This document shows, in pieces, positions 48,554-56,930 of a stretch of DNA of 64,000 nt (positions within the stretch are counted from its first letter, which is position 1; the number at the start of each line of letters is the position of its first letter). The stretch comes from Clostridia bacterium. Its GTDB lineage: Bacteria; Bacillota; Clostridia; Oscillospirales; CAG-272. The notes below the pieces were generated by a model, which made no database searches, was not told the origin of the DNA, and worked only from the letters and a program-made list of their open reading frames with translations. The position numbers and the translations under genes are program-made. The stretch is taken from contig JAGAVJ010000039.1 of the NCBI GenBank assembly GCA_017942005.1, positions 1 to 64,000 of the forward strand, in the 5' to 3' direction.

Positions 48554-48574
48554 CGACTAATTTCAAGCCGCATA

Positions 48575-50908
48575 TTACTCATTTAAGTAAATCCAAACTC
48601 TAGAATGGATAATCTTTGTCGTTTCCTCCAGCGACCTTGCATTGCCGCGCCAGTAAGACAGTTCTTCCTCCACAATCTGCATAATGACGTTATCACTTTC
48701 ACCTTTCATATGACAGGTATCGAAAAATGTATACAGTTTATCGATATCTTCATCCGTCAGTTCTATCACACGATAACGCCGGTCTGCATTTCCGTTGGAG
48801 CCACCGAAATTGGGGTCAAATTCGGTAGTTGTTCCCTCTGGATACAAAGGGATGATTCCAGGTTCCCCTCCAGACTCCGCCCATTCGGCAAATATCCTTG
48901 AAAAATAATGGAATCGTTTGCCATTCATCCAAAGGAGAAACGCCTCTTTTGTCACAGGCATTTCATCTCCAAGCAGGTATTCTGCACAGTCAAGCTGCAT
49001 TTCCGGCGTCAGCATATACTGGATAAATGCAGTACAGCCATCCACAACAGGAGAATTTGCAATGACGGAGATACGCCCTAAACCATAAATCGATGCACTG
49101 CCCCCATTCATAGAGGGAAAACCGCATATGGAAAAATCATGGTCTCCATACATCAGTTTTAATACAGCATATCTTTCCGGCGATGAAAGCTCACTTTCCA
49201 AGAGTTTTAAGCCGCCCTCACGCACGCGCTTCATCAGGGTACCGTTGGTCAATCCCTGCATCAACCCCTTTTTATAATCTGAGCCAATCCGTCCAATCTC
49301 CGTATTGTTGTATTGCTCAAATGTTTCCATATACTGAATCATATCCCGGAATTCCTGTGTATCAAACTGTGTCGTTTTATGTTCATAATCGACAAATTCC
49401 ATAATTCCATTGCCGCGTATTGTCGATATGGAATTTGACGTCAGATTCGTCAACACCTCATCTTCTTTTAAATCTTCCGTCATCTGATACAGCTTTTCCC
49501 AAGTCAATGCACCTGGTACAGTCGATGATAGTGCCGTCTGTGCACTTACATACATATAAGGCTGGATTTGATACAGCGCACCTTTATAGCTGTAAGCCTC
49601 CTTGATGCAGCCGAAAATATCGTCTCCTACATAAGGCAGTAAATCCAGGAAAATATCTTTATCATAATATTTCTTTAGAATTCCAGGATGTTGTGGAATG
49701 ATCATATCATATTGATTATTCAGAAGAAGTCCTTTGATCAATGCATCCTCGTCCTCTTCGTCATTATAAGTGCCTAATACCGTATACGAAATATAATAGT
49801 CCGAATTCGTTTTATTAAACATAGATATGGCATATGCGATTTCATAATTACCAAAAGAACCGATCTGCGCAAGATTGATTATTTTCCGATCCCCCAGCGG
49901 AATATCTTTCATTTCTGCAAAATAGGAATGTGTGACAGAAACACCGTTTTCATTTGTTGTACTGGAATAGTACAGCGTATCATCATTTATAACGTGTATA
50001 TCCTGCATATTTTCATAACTGATCAAACCGCTGTCCGACAAAGAAAAAATAAACTTCATCTGTTCGCCGTCATTATATTTAAAAATTCCTTCCGCTGCTT
50101 TTATATAAAGACTGCCATTGCCCCCAAGTATAATTGTTCCTTCTTGATACCGATATGGCAGACGCAACGCACAGCGTTGATACCTGTTACTCTGTATATC
50201 AAGCTTGATACATTCATCGGTAAAAAATCCTATATAATATATTCCATTGCCAACATATAAAATTGATCCGCCGAATAAGGATTCTGTAAAGATTTGTTTT
50301 CCAAGAAAATTTAGAGATTCATTATAATAAAAAATATTTTGAGAATCCATAAGAAGAATATGGATCCCGTCTTCATCTTCACATGTATGGATATTCATCG
50401 CTGGATAATACGGATCAAATTTTTCGGCAAAATCCGGTGTTGTTGTCTCCGCAAGCACATTACCGTATACATCAAGCATTTGTAAAAACAATGCTTTTTC
50501 TGAAGTTTCAGAAGGATACACAATCAAAAAACGCCCACCGGAAAACATGTAGACATATTCTGGAAAGCGTGTTTTGTCCACAGTAGGGACGGTATATTCC
50601 GCACATACAGTCCCCTCGTCTCCATATGCAAGCAATGTTGTTTCAGAGCTTCCGTCCAGCATCTGATTTTGTACCACATAGAGATATCCATCTTTAAGAT
50701 AACTTTTTTCCAGTGCTATATCCACTTCCCGGACTGTATATTCTCGAATCAGTTTTTCAGCAAATATAGTTTCGTCTGTGCCTTTTGTAGAAACTGGCAG
50801 CGTTTGCTTTAATTGTGTGGTAGAATCTATATTTTTTTCAGAGGTACAGCCACAAAGCAGTGGTAGCATAGTCAAAGCGGTCAATAATATGCATAACCAG
50901 CGTTTCAT
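48575..50908 (-). CDS. Large lipoprotein with propeller-like and solute-binding-like halves (paralogue A)
   Basis: This 777-residue protein begins MKRWLCILLTALTMLPLLCG followed by C, an L-C-G-C lipobox with the lipidated cysteine at residue 21. Propeller-like strands fill the N-terminal half (GYLYVVQNQMLDG, RFLIVYPSE, GSLYIKAAEGIFKYN, DTLYYSSTT). The C-terminal half has AISMFNKTNSDYYISYT, YDMIIPQHPG, YYDKDIFLDLLPYVGDD, FSICGFPSMNGGSASIYG and CTAFIQYMLTPEMQ. The tail reads CHMKGES...EEELSYWRGN...SRVWIYLNE. It is the most divergent paralogue and starts 17 bases after a small Cys-rich gene, probably as one operon. Confidence 0.75.
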   Translation of the reverse strand: MKRWLCILLTALTMLPLLCGCTSEKNIDSTTQLKQTLPVSTKGTDETIFAEKLIREYTVREVDIALEKSYLKDGYLYVVQNQMLDGSSETTLLAYGDEGTVCAEYTVPTVDKTRFPEYVYMFSGGRFLIVYPSETSEKALFLQMLDVYGNVLAETTTPDFAEKFDPYYPAMNIHTCEDEDGIHILLMDSQNIFYYNESLNFLGKQIFTESLFGGSILYVGNGIYYIGFFTDECIKLDIQSNRYQRCALRLPYRYQEGTIILGGNGSLYIKAAEGIFKYNDGEQMKFIFSLSDSGLISYENMQDIHVINDDTLYYSSTTNENGVSVTHSYFAEMKDIPLGDRKIINLAQIGSFGNYEIAYAISMFNKTNSDYYISYTVLGTYNDEEDEDALIKGLLLNNQYDMIIPQHPGILKKYYDKDIFLDLLPYVGDDIFGCIKEAYSYKGALYQIQPYMYVSAQTALSSTVPGALTWEKLYQMTEDLKEDEVLTNLTSNSISTIRGNGIMEFVDYEHKTTQFDTQEFRDMIQYMETFEQYNNTEIGRIGSDYKKGLMQGLTNGTLMKRVREGGLKLLESELSSPERYAVLKLMYGDHDFSICGFPSMNGGSASIYGLGRISVIANSPVVDGCTAFIQYMLTPEMQLDCAEYLLGDEMPVTKEAFLLWMNGKRFHYFSRIFAEWAESGGEPGIIPLYPEGTTTEFDPNFGGSNGNADRRYRVIELTDEDIDKLYTFFDTCHMKGESDNVIMQIVEEELSYWRGNARSLEETTKIIHSRVWIYLNE

Positions 50909-50925
50909 TTCATGTTCTCCTCTAA

Positions 50926-51294
50926 TTATTCTTGAACATACCCACAGGCGCTACAATAGTATTTTCCAGTTTGTGTATTATAAGAAAGTGTGGGATGCTG
51001 TGTCATGATACCATATGTTACAGGAGTCCTTCTTCCACATTCTACACATATCATAATAACATTATCATAATATAATTGTCTACACCAAGCTGACGTACCG
51101 ACAATATCATATTCACCAGTATAATGTTTATTCGATGTATCAAAAGTAAAGGTTTTACAATTACATAAACCCTCACGTGATTCATGTATAATTGTATTTT
51201 CATATGTATCTGCCGCTTCTGCCATTAAAACTGCTGGAATAAAACACATCATAATGCAGAGAAAAAGAGTAAAAATTCGTTTTAATTTTTTCAT
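50926..51294 (-). CDS. Small secreted Cys-rich protein (partner of paralogue A)
   Basis: I do not recognise this 122-residue protein. It has a signal peptide (MKKLKRIFTLFLCIMMCFIP, then AVLMAEA) and is exported. The mature part carries C-N-C, a Trp-Cys, then CVECG, 12 residues, H, 13 residues, CSACGY, the same C-x2-C...H...C-x2-C plan as at 42220-42621. This could be a zinc-ribbon-like site or a redox pair. CAAAGGAGA precedes the ATG. The lipoprotein that follows begins 17 bases after its stop. Confidence 0.7.
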   Translation of the reverse strand: MKKLKRIFTLFLCIMMCFIPAVLMAEAADTYENTIIHESREGLCNCKTFTFDTSNKHYTGEYDIVGTSAWCRQLYYDNVIMICVECGRRTPVTYGIMTQHPTLSYNTQTGKYYCSACGYVQE

Positions 51295-51337
51295 AATGAT
51301 TCTCCTTTGTTTTTATTTTAGAGTACTGAAAATTGAA

Positions 51338-51385
51338 TCAATTGTCGGGTTTGCATAAAATAACCGCTTTGCACTGCTTTGCCAA
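51338..51385 (-). other. Possible leader ORF before the small Cys-rich gene
   Basis: In the 140-base leader between the promoter at 51436-51465 and the gene at 51294, AAAAGGAGG is followed ten bases later by a TTG codon that opens a 15-codon frame ending TGA; it includes two cysteine codons. It may be a leader peptide or chance. I see no riboswitch that I recognise in this leader. Confidence 0.25.
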
Positions 51386-51435
51386 TCGGCTGAAACCTCC
51401 TTTTCCTAAAATTTCCATATTGTGTTTCTGTAATC

Positions 51436-51465
51436 ATTATATCATATTTTTACAGAAACTGTCAA
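51436..51465 (-). promoter_or_regulatory. Promoter of the small protein/paralogue A pair
   Basis: TTGACA (51465-51460) and TATAAT (51441-51436) are 18 bases apart on the minus strand, the first promoter of the lipoprotein island. Confidence 0.85.
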
Positions 51466-51529
51466 CGCTTTTTATATATTTTTTCAAATTCCGCACAATA
51501 CACAAAATGCTTCAATTGATTTTGTATAG

Positions 51530-51573
51530 AATAAACAAAAGAACGGCACGATTGATTAAAACCGTACCGTTCT
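51530..51573 (-). terminator. Terminator after tsf
   Basis: AGAACGGTACGGT and ACCG/CCGTTCT sequences form an AGAACGG/CCGTTCT stem on the minus strand, followed by TTTTGTTT, about 20 bases after the tsf stop. Confidence 0.85.
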
Positions 51574-51594
51574 TTTATTTTATACGAAAGGATT

Positions 51595-52527
51595 TTACTT
51601 GTTGTTGACCATCTTTTCGATTTCAGCTGCGAAATCCTCTTCTCTCTTCTGGAGACCTTCGCCCTTTTCGTAGCGGAAGAAGGAAGCAACTGTCATCTTG
51701 CCGCCGCAAGCCTTGCCGCACTCGTCAAGATACTTTGCGACAGATTCCTTGTTTTCAGCCTTGACATATTCCTGTTCGAGCAGGCAGTTTGCTTCGTAGA
51801 ACTTGCCGAGACGACCGATAACGATCTTCTCCAGCACCTGCTGCGGCTTCTTTGCGTTTGCAGGATCGTTAGCAAGCTGTGCAAGCAGAACGGACTTTTC
51901 CTCATCGATGACAGATACAGGAACGTCATCCTTGCCGATATACGGAACAGCAGCCTGTGCAGCGATGTGCAGTGCGATGTTCTTCTTTGCTTCTGCAAAG
52001 CCTTCCCATGCCTTTGCAGCATCGTCAGCTTCAAACTTAACAATAACGCCAATCGCGCCCTTGCCGTGGATATAGGAGACAAGCTCGCCTTCCACAATGT
52101 CAAAACGGCGGATGGACATATTCTCACCAATGGTGAAAATCATCTGCTTCAGCTGTGCTTCCACAGTGGTTTCCCCTTCATAGGTGCATGCGAGAAGTGC
52201 AGCAACATCAGCGGGCTTCTCGGTGATGATGATATGGAGCAGCTTTGCAACAAACGCTTTAAAGGTATCGTTCTTTGCAACAAAGTCTGTCTCAGAGTTT
52301 ACTTCAATAATCGCACCGACGTTGCCTTCGATTGCGATATCTACCAGACCCTCCGCAGCAATTCTGTCTGCCTTCTTTGCAGCGACAGCAATGCCTCTTT
52401 CGCGGAGAACCTTGATTGCTTCCTCGATATTGCCTTCTGCTTCGACAAGTGCCTTCTTGCACTCCATCATGCCGCAGCCGGTCTTTTTACGCAGCTCTGC
52501 TACGTCTTTTGCAGAAATGTTTGCCAT
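51595..52527 (-). CDS. tsf: Elongation factor Ts
   Basis: EF-Ts recharges EF-Tu by exchanging GDP for GTP. The 310-residue protein starts MANISAKDVAELRKKTGCGMMECKKALVEAEGNIEEAIKVLRERG and has NVGAIIEVNSETDFVAKND near residue 75, both hallmark blocks. GMMECKKAL contains the TDF-interacting region of the UBA-like N-terminal domain. It follows rpsB after about 80 bases. A hairpin cassette lies directly before its start. Confidence 0.98.
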   Translation of the reverse strand: MANISAKDVAELRKKTGCGMMECKKALVEAEGNIEEAIKVLRERGIAVAAKKADRIAAEGLVDIAIEGNVGAIIEVNSETDFVAKNDTFKAFVAKLLHIIITEKPADVAALLACTYEGETTVEAQLKQMIFTIGENMSIRRFDIVEGELVSYIHGKGAIGVIVKFEADDAAKAWEGFAEAKKNIALHIAAQAAVPYIGKDDVPVSVIDEEKSVLLAQLANDPANAKKPQQVLEKIVIGRLGKFYEANCLLEQEYVKAENKESVAKYLDECGKACGGKMTVASFFRYEKGEGLQKREEDFAAEIEKMVNNK

Positions 52528-52543
52528 TTTTTATTTCCATAAC

Positions 52544-52587
52544 TTCGCATGTTCAGCATAGCTGAACGGTGCGAAATTTTTCCTTTC
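52544..52587 (-). promoter_or_regulatory. SD-hairpin-start cassette (tsf)
   Basis: GAAAGGAAAAAT is followed by nested arms TTCGCA and GTTCAGC, loop TAT, then GCTGAAC and TGCGAA on the minus strand, then GTTATGG, nine bases and the tsf ATG. The inner hairpin and the downstream TGCGAAGTTATGGA are the same as in the cassette at 54.15 kb. Confidence 0.7.
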
Positions 52588-52606
52588 ACTGTTGAATATA
52601 TCGGGA

Positions 52607-53341
52607 TTACTCTGCGTCCTCGACAGCAGTCTCTTCTACTGCTTCCGGTGTGTTCTGTTCGCCCTGCTTGCCTTCGATGACAGCGCTTGCGAGAACAGAT
52701 GCAATCAGCTTGATTGCACGGATTGCATCGTCGTTGCCGGGAATGATGTAGTCAGCATCGTCGGGATCACAGTTGGTATCGACAATTGCAACGACCGGAA
52801 TACCGAGCTTCTTTGCTTCAAGCACTGCGTTGTGTTCCTTCTTGGGGTCAACGATAAATACTGCGGAGGGCAGACCAGGCATGTTCTTAATACCGCCATA
52901 GTTGCGTTCCAGGTCGCTCATTTCCTTCATGAGCTTCGCGACTTCCTTCTTGGGGAGCAGGTCGAACGTACCGTCTTCCTTCATCTTTTCAAGGTTGTTC
53001 AGTCTTGCGATAGACTTCTTGATGGTCTTATAGTTGGTGAGCATACCGCCGGGCCATCTTTCATTGACATAGTACATGCCGCACCGTTCAGCTTCTTCCT
53101 TGATGGCGTCAGCTGCCTGCTTCTTGGTACCAACGAATAAAAGGGTACCGTTTTCTGTTGCCATATCACGGACAAACATGTACGCTTCTTCAAACTTCTT
53201 GACGGTCTTCTGCAGGTCAATGATGTAGATACCGTTTCTTTCGGTGAAGATGTACTCTGCCATCTTCGGGTTCCATCTTCTGGTGTGGTGACCGAAGTGG
53301 ACACCTGCTTCGAGCAGCTGCTTAATTGTAATAACTGACAT
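52607..53341 (-). CDS. rpsB: 30S ribosomal protein S2
   Basis: S2 binds late to the 30S subunit near S1. The 244-residue protein starts [46 protein letters not shown] and contains [15 protein letters not shown] and the [23 protein letters not shown] block. The acidic tail is typical. AGGAGG lies nine bases before ATG 53341. It forms the conserved rpsB-tsf operon. Confidence 0.98.
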   Translation of the reverse strand: MSVITIKQLLEAGVHFGHHTRRWNPKMAEYIFTERNGIYIIDLQKTVKKFEEAYMFVRDMATENGTLLFVGTKKQAADAIKEEAERCGMYYVNERWPGGMLTNYKTIKKSIARLNNLEKMKEDGTFDLLPKKEVAKLMKEMSDLERNYGGIKNMPGLPSAVFIVDPKKEHNAVLEAKKLGIPVVAIVDTNCDPDDADYIIPGNDDAIRAIKLIASVLASAVIEGKQGEQNTPEAVEETAVEDAE

Positions 53342-53511
53342 TTTCAATGTCCTCCTGAACTATAAATGGTTTTTGTTCCACCACAGGACGCTCTCTGCGG
53401 CTCATACAGTATGCAGCATACAAACGCATACCGAACCAATTAGGACCGCAACCAAGCCTGTGTGTGTCATTCTGTAAACAAACAGCAGAATTTCTGTTGT
53501 TTACTTTAAAT
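53342..53511 (-). other. rpsB 5' leader
   Basis: This leader of about 165 bases runs from the rpsB promoter. It holds an AACAGCAGAA/TTCTGTTGTT-like hairpin near 53478-53502 and GCATAC/GTATGC repeats near 53410. Feedback control by S2 on its leader is known in other bacteria, but I cannot show it here. Confidence 0.35.
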
Positions 53512-53540
53512 ATTTTACCATATTTTTATCAATAAAGCAA
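53512..53540 (-). promoter_or_regulatory. Promoter of rpsB-tsf
   Basis: TTGCTT (53540-53535) and TAAAAT (53517-53512) are 17 bases apart on the minus strand. Confidence 0.7.
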
Positions 53541-53591
53541 GTGCCGTTTCAAAATTCACATTTTTTTTACATTTCAACTGTCATGATCTTC

Positions 53592-53873
53592 TCAGCACCT
53601 CGGCTTTTTCATTCTGCGCGGCGTAGGGCAGCATTCCTCCTGCTTCATGTTGACAAGAATGCATTCCGCCCCGATACATTGAACCGCGTCCCAAGGCACC
53701 ACAATGACACTTCCCTGCAGCATTCCCTTGACAGAGCATGGCGGAGATACACATAAAGAACAAATTCTGCCGCTGCACGTGTCAAAAATAAGATCGGTCA
53801 CACATCCAAGTGTTTCCGCATCGCAAATGCGGATGACCTCACGCGCACGCAGCTCGGAAAAAGAGATTACCAT
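53592..53873 (-). CDS. YlmC/YmxH-family sporulation protein (PRC-barrel)
   Basis: This 93-residue protein matches the YlmC/YmxH family, small PRC-barrel proteins linked to sporulation. It begins MVISFSELRAREVIRICDAETLGCVTDLIFDTCSGRI and continues with IVVPWDAVQCIGAECILV, the typical order of the family. Cysteines are more frequent than usual. The ATG at 53873 lies after a hairpin cassette. Its molecular role is unknown. Confidence 0.85.
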   Translation of the reverse strand: MVISFSELRAREVIRICDAETLGCVTDLIFDTCSGRICSLCVSPPCSVKGMLQGSVIVVPWDAVQCIGAECILVNMKQEECCPTPRRMKKPRC

Positions 53874-54019
53874 ACAATAAAACCATTCCTTCGCGTAAGC
53901 GAAGCCTCCCTTTGTATTGTTGTATTTCAGAAATCGGCAATTGCAGCAAAGTCTTTTGTGCTGCTGCCGCTGCCGACTGCTGTAAAACTGTTTCATTATA
54001 TGAAAATTCCGGAAAACAG
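53874..54019. other. Divergent upstream region of ylmC-like and DUF6106-like genes, with a hairpin cassette
   Basis: On the minus strand GGGAGG (53910-53905) is followed by perfect arms CTTCGC/GCGAAG with loop TTAC (53904-53889), then GAATGG, nine bases and ATG 53873. The remainder has no gene. The promoter of the plus-strand genes begins at 54020. Confidence 0.6.
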
Positions 54020-54048
54020 TTGCAAAGTCCATCGGAATGTGATATAAT
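54020..54048 (+). promoter_or_regulatory. Promoter of the DUF6106-like gene and probably of alr
   Basis: TTGCAA (54020-54025) and TATAAT (54043-54048) are 17 bases apart on the plus strand. Confidence 0.75.
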
Positions 54049-54144
54049 TATGAAATAAAAATACGACACATAAAGCAAGGAGCAAAGTTTGAAAAATAAA
54101 TTTTTCAAACCGTGTTTTGTGACTTACGTCATAATTCCACAAAG

Positions 54145-54190
54145 AAAGGAAAAACTTTGCACCATTCAGCTATGCTGAACATGCGAAGTT
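54145..54190 (+). promoter_or_regulatory. SD-hairpin-start cassette (DUF6106-like gene)
   Basis: AAAGGA is followed by arms that pair AACTT with AAGTT, GCA with TGC, and TTCAGC with GCTGAA, around loop TAT, then ATGG (54191) and 13 bases later the ATG at 54204. The ATGG is out of frame with the gene. The core matches the tsf cassette. Confidence 0.7.
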
Positions 54191-54203
54191 ATGGATCGCA
54201 TTT

Positions 54204-54785
54204 ATGGCAAGAAATACATCTTATAATGAGAGCAATGAATTCGGCAATTATGTCGAATACTGCATTGAAAAGCGTTCTGAAGGTGCATATCGCCACAAAC
54301 GAATTCTGCTGCGCACACTCTGTATCTTTGCTGCCATTATCATCATTCCCATTGTTACCTATTCCACTGCCGGAAAGCTTTTAATTACATTTGTTCCGGT
54401 CTGGATGGGTCTGTGCGGCATTGCATATTGGTATCTGTCTCGGTTTGTCAATATCGAATATGAATACCGTATCGTACAGGGCGAATTCCAGATGGATGTC
54501 ATCTACGGGCAGCGCCAGAGAAAAGAGCTTATCACCGTCCGTATCCGTGATATGGAAATCATCCATCCCTATGATGAAGCGGCAAAAAATGCAGTCGCAG
54601 CCTGCGATGTTGTGTATGACTGCTCCATTTCTCAAAAGCATCCGACGCCGGATATCTACTACTTCCTCTACCAGGAAAACGGAAAAAAAGCGGCGGTCAT
54701 CTTTGAAGCGACCCGCAAGACACTGGACATCATGAAGTTTTATAATGCGTCTGTCCTGACAAAAAAGGACGATCTGCGCCATTAA
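54204..54785 (+). CDS. DUF6106-like membrane protein
   Basis: This 193-residue protein resembles DUF6106, a membrane family of unknown function in Clostridia. Two hydrophobic helices lie around residues 33-52 (LRTLCIFAAIIIIPIVTY) and 58-76 (LLITFVPVWMGLCGIAYWYL). They are followed by the typical NIEYEYRIVQGEFQMDVIYGQRQRKELITVRIRDMEII block and a C-terminal beta-rich domain facing the cytoplasm. It heads a plus-strand run with a lipoprotein and alr. Function unknown. Confidence 0.65.
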   Translation: MARNTSYNESNEFGNYVEYCIEKRSEGAYRHKRILLRTLCIFAAIIIIPIVTYSTAGKLLITFVPVWMGLCGIAYWYLSRFVNIEYEYRIVQGEFQMDVIYGQRQRKELITVRIRDMEIIHPYDEAAKNAVAACDVVYDCSISQKHPTPDIYYFLYQENGKKAAVIFEATRKTLDIMKFYNASVLTKKDDLRH

Positions 54786-54927
54786 GTCCCACCATAAAAA
54801 AACATAGCGTATCATGCCGATGTCCCTATGATAACGAGCAATCGCGTCCTCCCCGCCTATCGCCGCTTCTAAAAGAAAGTTATAGTGCATATTGTTTTTG
54901 TGTACAACTTGTTTTCAAAGGAGCGGT

Positions 54928-55674
54928 ATGGATATGATGCGGAGGATGATAGCTGGATTCTTATGTTTGTCACTTGCCGTTTTTCTGTTTGGGTGCAGCG
55001 GTAGGGGAAGGACAGAATGTGCGGAAACGCTGATGCAGTGCTTTTCTGTCCCATTTGTCTGCGGCTTTGAAGCAGAATGTGACGGGCAAAAAACCGTATG
55101 CGGCACCATTTCCCGTACAGATGCGGGAGATGTCGTCACCATCACAGACCCTCAAAGCAATGCAAAAACAACGTTCCTGTTCGCCGACGGCAGCGTATCG
55201 CTGTGTACCGGTGCGGGCAGCGGCGGGGAACCCCTGTACATTCCCGTAACACTTCCGGATGCAAATACAGCAAACGGTAATCCCACCGGCGCAACACGCT
55301 GCGGCGTAACGCACTATGGTGCAGCCTTCTGCCGTGCGCTGTTCTGTGTGCTTCCGAATGAAACCTTTTCGGCAGTGCGCGAAGGAGAGACGATCCGCAT
55401 CACAGGAGCATTACCGACAATGAAAGAAAATGCTGCGAAAGGCAGCGTCTCAACAGGCAGCGCCACTACAGGCAGCGCCGCTGCGGACACAAACGATGCG
55501 GAAAAAGGAACGCCCGCAGAAACCGGAGTCAAAACAGCCCCTTCTTCCACTGCCGCTGATGCCTCCGACACCAAGACCGTCTATTCCGCCGTCTTTTCCA
55601 AGGACGGCGTCCCGCTGTCCCTCTCGGACGGCATACTTTCTCTGCACATTACCTCTTATGTATCACAAGAATAA
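54928..55674 (+). CDS. Lipoprotein of unknown function
   Basis: I do not recognise this protein of about 248 residues. It starts with a lipoprotein signal (AGFLCLSLAVFLFGCSG, F-G-C lipobox). The next 150 residues are strand-like (CGTISRTDAGDVVTITDPQSNAKTTFLFADGSVSL). Residues about 165-215 are rich in Ala, Thr, Ser and Gly, with repeated SATTGSAA-type wording, like a flexible linker, followed by a last beta stretch. AAAGGAG lies four bases before ATG 54928; ATG 54934 is also possible. It is 32 bases upstream of alr. Confidence 0.6.
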   Translation: MDMMRRMIAGFLCLSLAVFLFGCSGRGRTECAETLMQCFSVPFVCGFEAECDGQKTVCGTISRTDAGDVVTITDPQSNAKTTFLFADGSVSLCTGAGSGGEPLYIPVTLPDANTANGNPTGATRCGVTHYGAAFCRALFCVLPNETFSAVREGETIRITGALPTMKENAAKGSVSTGSATTGSAAADTNDAEKGTPAETGVKTAPSSTAADASDTKTVYSAVFSKDGVPLSLSDGILSLHITSYVSQE

Positions 55675-55706
55675 AAATCACGTTTACCTGCAATGATGGT
55701 TATAGT

Positions 55707-56861
55707 ATGGAACTGTTATCAAAACAACGAAAAGCCAAGCTTGAGGCATGTATCAGCCTCGAAAATCTCATACACAATTTCAATATAATCCGGTCCCTGA
55801 CCCAAAGCCGCATTTGCTGCTGTATCAAAGCAGACGCATACGGTCACGGCGCGTGGCAGTGTGCGCAGACCCTCGCCGCTGCCGGTGCAGATTTTTTTGC
55901 CGTATCCTCCATTGCGGAAGCAGAAGAAGTACGGCTTGCATTAAATGCATACGGAGACGACGATATCGGCATCCTGATTTTAGGCTATACACTGCCGGAG
56001 GACGCCGACCTGCTCATCCGGTACAATATTCGTCAAACCGTATTTTCAAGCGAATATGCCCGTGCATTGCGCAGTGCTATCCGGGAATATAAGCTTGACG
56101 GCACGCTTGCACGGGACGCCAAGCTGCAAATTCACATCAAAGTAGACACCGGCATGAACCGTCTCGGCTTCTCTCCAGACGATACAGACGGCATGGCGTC
56201 TCTATTTTTCGAACGTGATTTTGCAGTGGAAGGAATCTTCACCCACTTTGCAAAGTCTGATACCCCCTCCTCTAACATGACGGAGGAGCAGTATGCACGT
56301 TATCAAAAAGCGGTTGCAGCACTTGCGCAGCGCGGCTGTACGGTGCCCATTCATCATGTCTGCAATTCCGCTGCCATAACCAACGATCCGCATATGCATC
56401 TTGACATGGTGCGGCTTGGCATCGAGCTCTACGGTCTGATGCCGTCAAAGGAAACGCCGCTTCCAGACCTTCGCCCGGTTATGACACTGAAAACGGTCAT
56501 TTCCCACATTCATACCGTACATGCCGGAGAAGCAGTCGGGTACGGTGCAGCCTATGTGGCGGATCACGATATTCGTCTTGCCACGCTTCCCATCGGATAT
56601 GCGGACGGATTCATCCGTGCCTATGCGGACGGCGGCAGCGTGTGCATCCGAAACGGTTCTGCCCCCATTCGCGGCCGTATCTGCATGGATCAATGCATGG
56701 TGGACATTACCGACATTGAAGGCGCTTCCATCGGCGACGAAGTGGTTCTGTTCGGGGAAAACGCACCGTCCGCAGACGAAATTGCCGCCGGCGCCGGTAC
56801 GATTGGATATGAGGTACTGTGCTTAATCGGTAAGCGTGTACCGCGCGTTTATACAAGGTGA
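55707..56861 (+). CDS. alr: Alanine racemase
   Basis: Alr is a PLP enzyme that interconverts L- and D-alanine for peptidoglycan. The 384-residue protein has the PLP lysine in CCCIKADAYGHGAWQ near residue 40, IKVDTGMNRLGF near residue 145, and the catalytic tyrosine region VGYGAAY near residue 275. RGRICMDQCMVDITD near residue 320 is also typical. The start is ATG 55707 but no strong ribosome binding site precedes it, so it may be translated by coupling to the lipoprotein gene. Confidence 0.96.
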   Translation: MELLSKQRKAKLEACISLENLIHNFNIIRSLTQSRICCCIKADAYGHGAWQCAQTLAAAGADFFAVSSIAEAEEVRLALNAYGDDDIGILILGYTLPEDADLLIRYNIRQTVFSSEYARALRSAIREYKLDGTLARDAKLQIHIKVDTGMNRLGFSPDDTDGMASLFFERDFAVEGIFTHFAKSDTPSSNMTEEQYARYQKAVAALAQRGCTVPIHHVCNSAAITNDPHMHLDMVRLGIELYGLMPSKETPLPDLRPVMTLKTVISHIHTVHAGEAVGYGAAYVADHDIRLATLPIGYADGFIRAYADGGSVCIRNGSAPIRGRICMDQCMVDITDIEGASIGDEVVLFGENAPSADEIAAGAGTIGYEVLCLIGKRVPRVYTR

Positions 56862-56867
56862 TTTTTT

Positions 56868-56920
56868 GGGGGACTTTTTGAAAAAAGTCCCCCAATCCCC
56901 CCCAAAAACTTTTTCGATTT
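56868..56920. repeat. Modular hairpin element, partial copy 3
   Basis: GGGGGACTTTTT/AAAAAAGTCCCCC forms a strong hairpin next to the alr stop codon and is followed by AATCCCCCCCAAAAACTTTT, like the start of the modules at 9 kb and 22 kb. As it directly follows alr it may serve as its first terminator. It adjoins the MITE-like copy 2. Confidence 0.6.
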
Positions 56921-56930
56921 TGGGATTTAT

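Noticed and set aside
39853..50908. A complete ABC transporter
   Set aside because: The solute-binding-like halves are present four times, but no permease or ATPase gene is found anywhere in the window.
51295..51435. Possible cyclic-di-GMP or other riboswitch before the first small Cys-rich gene
   Set aside because: GGCAAAGC and GTGCAAAGC vaguely recall riboswitch wording, but I could not match the conserved order or stems of any known class.
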